DNA of 9,690 nucleotides from Thermoanaerobaculia bacterium (GTDB lineage Bacteria; Acidobacteriota; Thermoanaerobaculia; Gp7-AA8): contig JAMPYE010000137.1 of assembly GCA_023700825.1 (NCBI GenBank), positions 1-9,690 on the forward strand, given 5' to 3'. The notes under the pieces were generated by a model. That model made no database searches and was not told the origin of the DNA. It was given only the letters and a program-made list of their open reading frames with translations. The position numbers and the translations under genes are program-made. Every line of letters starts with the position of its first letter. Within the stretch, counting starts at the first letter, position 1. Of this stretch, positions 6,548 to 9,690 are shown one piece after another.

Positions 6548-7285
6548 ATGGACATCGCGATGGACTTTACGAACGTTTACGAAGATGCGAAGCGGGCCGA
6601 GGCGTACGACAAGCTCGAGTTCCCGGGGACGTACTACCTCGCCTACCGCGACCTCCCGGCGATTTTCGAAAAGCACGCGCCGGGACGCGCCGCGCTCGAT
6701 TTTGGCTGCGGCACGGGTCGCTCGACCCGATTCCTCGAGCGCCACGGCTTCGACGCCGTCGGTGTCGACATCTCCGAAGAGATGGTCCGCAGGGCGCGCG
6801 AGCGCGATCCGCGGGGCGACTATCGGGTGGTCGGCAACGGTGACCTCTCGTCGTTGCCGTCGGACGCCTTCGATCTCGTGCTCGCAGCATTCACGTTCGA
6901 CAACATCCCGACCGAGTCGAGCAAGACCTCGCTCTTCTCGCAGCTCGGCCGCGTGGTCAACGGCGGGGGAAGGATCGTGGCGCTCGTCTCCGCTCCCGAG
7001 ATCTACACGCACGAATGGGCTTCGTTCACGACGAAGGACTTTCCGGAAAATGCGAAGGCGAAGGCCGGGGACACGGTGAAGATCATCATGACCGACGTCG
7101 AGGATCGCCGGCCGGTCGAGGACATCGTCTGGCCCGACGAGGACTACCGCCGCGTCTTTTCCGCGGCCGGGCTCGAGGTCGTCGACGTTGCTCGGCCTCT
7201 CGGACTCGCGTCGGAGCCCTACGAGTGGGCCAGCGAGACGACGGTCGCCCCCTGGACGATCTACGTGCTCGGGCGGGCAAGTTAG
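6548..7285 (+). CDS. Class I SAM-dependent methyltransferase
   Basis: 245 aa, probably cytoplasmic. It has a Rossmann-type methyltransferase fold: motif I DFGCGTG at residues 51-57, the acidic end of strand 2 in AVGVDIS near 72-78, motif post-II in YRVVGNGDLSSLP, and motif IV in FDLVLAAFTFDNIP near 110-120. The C-terminal part (VWPDEDYRRVFSAAGLEVVD) matches the usual last strands of the type-11 small-molecule methyltransferase group. The substrate cannot be told from sequence. A CAGG lies 7 nt before the ATG at 6548; an in-frame ATG at 6560 is a close alternative. It starts 29 bp after the phosphatase gene, so the two are probably co-transcribed, though a functional link is not evident. The gene downstream is convergent. 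Confidence 0.9.
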   Translation: MDIAMDFTNVYEDAKRAEAYDKLEFPGTYYLAYRDLPAIFEKHAPGRAALDFGCGTGRSTRFLERHGFDAVGVDISEEMVRRARERDPRGDYRVVGNGDLSSLPSDAFDLVLAAFTFDNIPTESSKTSLFSQLGRVVNGGGRIVALVSAPEIYTHEWASFTTKDFPENAKAKAGDTVKIIMTDVEDRRPVEDIVWPDEDYRRVFSAAGLEVVDVARPLGLASEPYEWASETTVAPWTIYVLGRAS

Positions 7286-7300
7286 GGCTCGCCCCACGCG

Positions 7301-7316
7301 GCGGACCGGTATCCGC
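7301..7316. terminator. Small hairpin between convergent genes
   Basis: gcgga (7301-7305) pairs with tccgc (7312-7316) across a 6-nt loop, in the 52-bp gap between the convergent methyltransferase and DUF1697 genes. The position suits a shared terminator, but the stem is short and no T-run follows on either strand. Confidence 0.2.
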
Positions 7317-7337
7317 GGCCACCATCTCGATTCGCCG

Positions 7338-7868
7338 CTACGAGGCGAACTTCCCGGCCATCTTCCGCACGGTGTTCGCGTTTCGAAAGGTGGCCTGGAT
7401 CTTCAGCGCGCGCTCGAGGCGCGCGAGCGAAAACTCCGAGTCCATCGACTTGACGCTGCACGACCAGTAGAGCTCGCGGCCGTGAACTGCGAATTCGTCG
7501 ACGGACGACCGGAAGCCTTCGACCGTCTTCACCTGCTCCTTCGAAAGCGGCCTGGCGAGGAACCCGATGTAGAGCGTTGCCTCGTCGCGTCGCGGGAACG
7601 GCTCGCGCGACGCGGCCGCGGCCAGCTCCGCCGTCGTGCGCAGGAAGGTCGCGACCTCGTAGCCGAGCGCCGACTCGAGCTCTCTCTCGATCTTCGCCTC
7701 GAGGCTCGCGACGTTTCGCGCCGCAGAATCGAAGACGACGTTGCCGCTCGCGATGAACGTCTCGACGTTTCCGAATCCCATCGCCTCGAAGAGCTCTCGA
7801 AGGCGATCCATCTTCACGACGTGCCCGCCGACGTTGATTGCGCGCAGAAACGCGACGAATCTCGCCAC
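7338..7868 (-). CDS. DUF1697 family protein
   Basis: 176 aa, soluble, full length for the family. The N-terminus MARFVAFLRAINVGGHVVKM followed by LRELFEAMGFGNVETFIASG is the characteristic DUF1697 signature. The C-terminal half (GRELYWSCSVKSMDSEFSL...ATFRNANTVRKMAG) also fits. The family has no established biochemical function that I can state. Translation starts at a GTG (7868). A good AGAGGG ribosome binding site at 7880-7875 sits 6 nt upstream and overlaps the stop codon of the preceding CuA-domain gene, which lies only 10 bp away. The two genes are therefore probably co-transcribed and perhaps translationally coupled. Confidence 0.9.
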   Translation of the reverse strand: MARFVAFLRAINVGGHVVKMDRLRELFEAMGFGNVETFIASGNVVFDSAARNVASLEAKIERELESALGYEVATFLRTTAELAAAASREPFPRRDEATLYIGFLARPLSKEQVKTVEGFRSSVDEFAVHGRELYWSCSVKSMDSEFSLARLERALKIQATFRNANTVRKMAGKFAS

Positions 7869-7874
7869 TGCCGG

Positions 7875-7880
7875 CCCTCT
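7875..7880 (-). promoter_or_regulatory. Ribosome binding site of the DUF1697 gene, overlapping the upstream stop
   Basis: AGAGGG on the minus strand shares bases with the TAG stop (7881-7879) of the upstream gene and lies 6 nt before the GTG start at 7868. It supports the GTG start and suggests that ribosomes ending on the first gene can reinitiate on the second. Confidence 0.6.
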
Positions 7881-8934
7881 ACGGGTTGACCGTCATCTTC
7901 CCGTTCATGCCGACGTGTCCGGTGCCGCAGGAGACCGTGCAGACGAAGTTGAAGGTGCCCGCCTGGATGGCGTCGAACTCGACGCGCACCGTGTTCCCGG
8001 GATTGAGTGAGCGACTTGTGACGTAAGGCGACAGCTGAAACCCGTGCGTGACGTCCTGCGCAGTGATGTTCAGGATCACCTTGTCGCCTTTGTTCACGGT
8101 GAACGCGTCAGTGGTCGAGGCACCGCCGCCGACCGGCGTGATCGTGTACTGGAACTGGCGCGCGGTGATGTTGAACTCCTTCGTCGCCTGCTGGGGGGGC
8201 TTCACCCCGGAATCGGCGACGGCAGGTACGAAGGTCGGATCGGTCGTCCCGTTGTCGACGACCGAGCCGTACGCGGCGAGCGCCTTGTCGGACTCGAACG
8301 AGAGCCAGCAATCGGAGAGGTCAGCCGTGAGCCCGCCGCCCATCAGCGCCGAGATCTCCGTCGGAGCGATGACCCCGCGCGCCCGGATCGTGAGCGGCGA
8401 CGTCTTCACGACCGCGTTGTCCTTGCCATAGAGGGTCAGCGTCACCGTCGCGGCGGACGCCTCCGTGTTCTGGAATCCGACGTTGGTCCGGTTGTCCGCG
8501 TGGGACTTGAGCTGGAGGATCGCGCCCTTCGTCAGCGCCTCGTCGCTCGCGACACCGACCTCGAACTGGCCGAGCTTGCCGTTCGATGCCTGCGCGTAGA
8601 TCCGAGCCGTAACGGCAAAGTCGTCCACGCACGAAAAACGAAGCCCTGCAAGCCCCGCCGCGCCGAAGAGCGACGACACGACGTCGTCGTAGACCTTCAT
8701 CTGTCGCGCCGGAACGTCGAACGGGATCGGGGTCACCCCCGCGTTGTCGATGTTGCCAACCGGTAACAGGTATGCCTGCACCGTGATCGCCTTCGTGTAG
8801 GAGGGATTGAAGATGCGCGCGTCGGTCCGGAATACGCCGACGCTGCCGGCGATCGGGACGTAGACGTCTTTCGCGTCGGCGGTGGGTACGAGAACCAGGA
8901 GAACGAGAATCGCGAAAATGACCGGATTGCGCAC
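7879..8934 (-). CDS. Exported protein with C-terminal CuA-type cupredoxin domain
   Basis: 351 aa. Residues 1-21 are a Sec signal peptide ending ADA before KDVYVPIAG, so the product works outside the cytoplasm. Residues ~22-240 form a beta-rich domain (VFRTDARIFNPSYTKAITVQ, then repeated short strands) that I do not recognise beyond a loose likeness to secreted Ig-like domains. Residues ~250-351 are a cupredoxin resembling cytochrome oxidase subunit II. His297 lies in DVTHGF, and CTVSCGTGHVGM supplies Cys332, Cys336, His340 and Met343, the full side-chain ligand set of a dinuclear CuA centre in C-x3-C-x3-H-x2-M spacing. The Glu usual between the Cys residues is Val here, but in CuA it binds through its backbone carbonyl. 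There are no transmembrane helices and no oxidase genes nearby, so it may carry electrons or bind copper. The start is GTG with GGAGG 4 nt upstream. It lies 76 bp after the mutase gene. Confidence 0.88.
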   Translation of the reverse strand: MRNPVIFAILVLLVLVPTADAKDVYVPIAGSVGVFRTDARIFNPSYTKAITVQAYLLPVGNIDNAGVTPIPFDVPARQMKVYDDVVSSLFGAAGLAGLRFSCVDDFAVTARIYAQASNGKLGQFEVGVASDEALTKGAILQLKSHADNRTNVGFQNTEASAATVTLTLYGKDNAVVKTSPLTIRARGVIAPTEISALMGGGLTADLSDCWLSFESDKALAAYGSVVDNGTTDPTFVPAVADSGVKPPQQATKEFNITARQFQYTITPVGGGASTTDAFTVNKGDKVILNITAQDVTHGFQLSPYVTSRSLNPGNTVRVEFDAIQAGTFNFVCTVSCGTGHVGMNGKMTVNP

Positions 8935-8938
8935 AGTT

Positions 8939-8943
8939 CCTCC
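8939..8943 (-). promoter_or_regulatory. Strong Shine-Dalgarno supporting the GTG start of the CuA-domain gene
   Basis: GGAGG on the minus strand at 8943-8939, then AACT, then GTG at 8934. The close match to the anti-Shine-Dalgarno consensus decides this start despite the non-ATG codon, and the signal peptide begins immediately after it. Confidence 0.65.
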
Positions 8944-8975
8944 GAACAGGGTTCTCCCTCAGACGGTTACGCCTG

Positions 8976-9001
8976 CGGGTTCGTTTACGGAATCGGGTTC
9001 G
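8976..9001. repeat. Short direct repeat in the mutase/CuA-gene gap
   Basis: CGGGTTCG occurs at 8976-8983 and again at 8994-9001, 18 bp start to start, in the 76-bp gap between the acyl-CoA mutase stop and the CuA-domain gene. Near two helical turns of spacing could suit a regulator site upstream of the CuA gene, but an 8-bp repeat may be chance. No clear promoter boxes were found here. Confidence 0.3.
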
Positions 9002-9010
9002 ATGTGCGGT

Positions 9011-9690
9011 CTAAAACAGCGCCGGCTCGGTGTACGTTCCAAAGACCTCGCGAAGCGCGACGGAGATTTCCCCAACTGTTGCATACGCCTTCACGCAGTC
9101 GACGAAATACGGCATGGTGTTCTCGGTTTCGCTCTCCGCCGCCTTCTTCAGCGCGGCAAGCGTCCGTTCGACGGCGGCGCCGTCGCGCCTGGCCTTGACC
9201 GCGGCCAGTAGCTCGAGCTGCTCTCGGGAGGCCGCTTCGTCGATGTAGAGCGTGTCGAACACCTCGTCGTCTTCGACCGTGAGGTCGTTCACGCCGACGA
9301 TGATCTTCTCCTTCGAGTCGATCGCCATCTGGTAGCGGTAGCTCGCGTCCCAGACTTCCTTCTGCGGGAAGCCGGCCTCGATCGCCTCGACCATCCCACC
9401 GAGGGAGTCGATCTTCTCGAAGTATTCGAAGGCGCCCTTTTCCATCTGGTCGGTCAGCTCTTCGATGAAGAACGAGCCGCCGAACGGGTCGATCGTGTTG
9501 ATGACGCCCGACTCGTGGGCGATGATCTGCTGGGTCCGGAGCGCGATGCGCGCGGAACGTTCGGTCGGCAGCGCGAGCGTCTCGTCGAGCGAGTTCGTGT
9601 GGAGCGAGTTCGTCCCGCCCATCACCGCCGCGAGCGCCTGGAGCGTCACGCGCACGACGTTGTTGTACGGCTGCTGCGCCGTGAGCGAGC
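9011..9690 (-). CDS. Acyl-CoA mutase large subunit (methylmalonyl-CoA mutase family), 3' part
   Basis: The gene runs off the right edge. The C-terminal ~226 residues are present, entering as SLTAQQPYNNVVRVTLQALA. The GTG at 9655 is internal, not the start. The segments GGTNSLHTNSLDETLALP and ARIALRTQQIIAHESGV, then DPFGGSFFIEELTDQMEKGA, are characteristic of the TIM-barrel subunit of methylmalonyl-CoA mutase and relatives. The enzyme isomerises acyl-CoA thioesters (methylmalonyl-CoA/succinyl-CoA in the best-known case) using adenosylcobalamin. The protein ends at GEISVALREVFGTYTEPALF with no cobalamin-binding domain, so this is the split form whose B12 subunit is a separate gene outside the window. 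The substrate (methylmalonyl-, isobutyryl- or another acyl-CoA) depends on residues that are not in view. Confidence 0.93.
   Translation of the reverse strand, partial: SLTAQQPYNNVVRVTLQALAAVMGGTNSLHTNSLDETLALPTERSARIALRTQQIIAHESGVINTIDPFGGSFFIEELTDQMEKGAFEYFEKIDSLGGMVEAIEAGFPQKEVWDASYRYQMAIDSKEKIIVGVNDLTVEDDEVFDTLYIDEAASREQLELLAAVKARRDGAAVERTLAALKKAAESETENTMPYFVDCVKAYATVGEISVALREVFGTYTEPALF

Noticed and set aside
8044..8766. + strand open frame (240 aa) opposite the CuA-domain gene
   Set aside because: Arg/Asp/Val-rich shadow. The minus-strand gene has a signal peptide, a strong ribosome binding site and CuA ligands.
9011..9655. GTG at 9655 as the start of the mutase gene
   Set aside because: The same frame continues to the window edge as SLTAQQPYNNVV, which matches conserved mutase sequence, so the start is outside the window.

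Overview
This is a GC-rich (by eye roughly two-thirds G+C), gene-dense bacterial chromosomal window. It holds seven complete protein genes and one gene cut by the right edge. No rRNA, tRNA, CRISPR array, transposase, integrase or phage gene is visible. The mix suggests a free-living Gram-negative-type heterotroph: a four-helix FtsK/SpoIIIE translocase, a 7TM SpoIIE phosphatase, a split acyl-CoA mutase, and exported proteins with Sec signal peptides. The exported CuA-like protein and the heptameric intergenic repeats remind me of Acidobacteriota and similar soil lineages. That placement is a low-confidence guess, not shown by the sequence.

Layout. 1-1281: an exported enterochelin-esterase-like hydrolase on the + strand. 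1252-1420: a foldback element of AGGCGAN heptamers between the esterase and the next, convergent gene. 1424-4732 (- strand): ftsK, followed 102 bp downstream by a 2OG-Fe(II) oxygenase with its own probable promoter. 4733-5123: a 391-bp divergent intergenic region with a 7-bp-period GATTTCG-type array and several GC-rich hairpins. 5124-7285 (+ strand): a membrane SpoIIE-type phosphatase, then a SAM methyltransferase 29 bp later. 7338-9690 (- strand): the 3' part of an acyl-CoA mutase large subunit, an exported protein ending in a CuA-type cupredoxin domain, and a DUF1697 protein.

Functional links are weak. The only pairs with operon-like spacing are the CuA protein with DUF1697 (10 bp apart, ribosome binding site on the upstream stop codon) and the phosphatase with the methyltransferase. 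The rest reads as ordinary core and housekeeping genes with unrelated neighbours. I found no convincing new multigene system. The points most worth following are the CuA site in an exported protein with no oxidase genes nearby, two heptameric repeat arrays at gene boundaries, a palindrome inside the oxygenase promoter, and a shared TANNNT-6 nt-ATG start arrangement.
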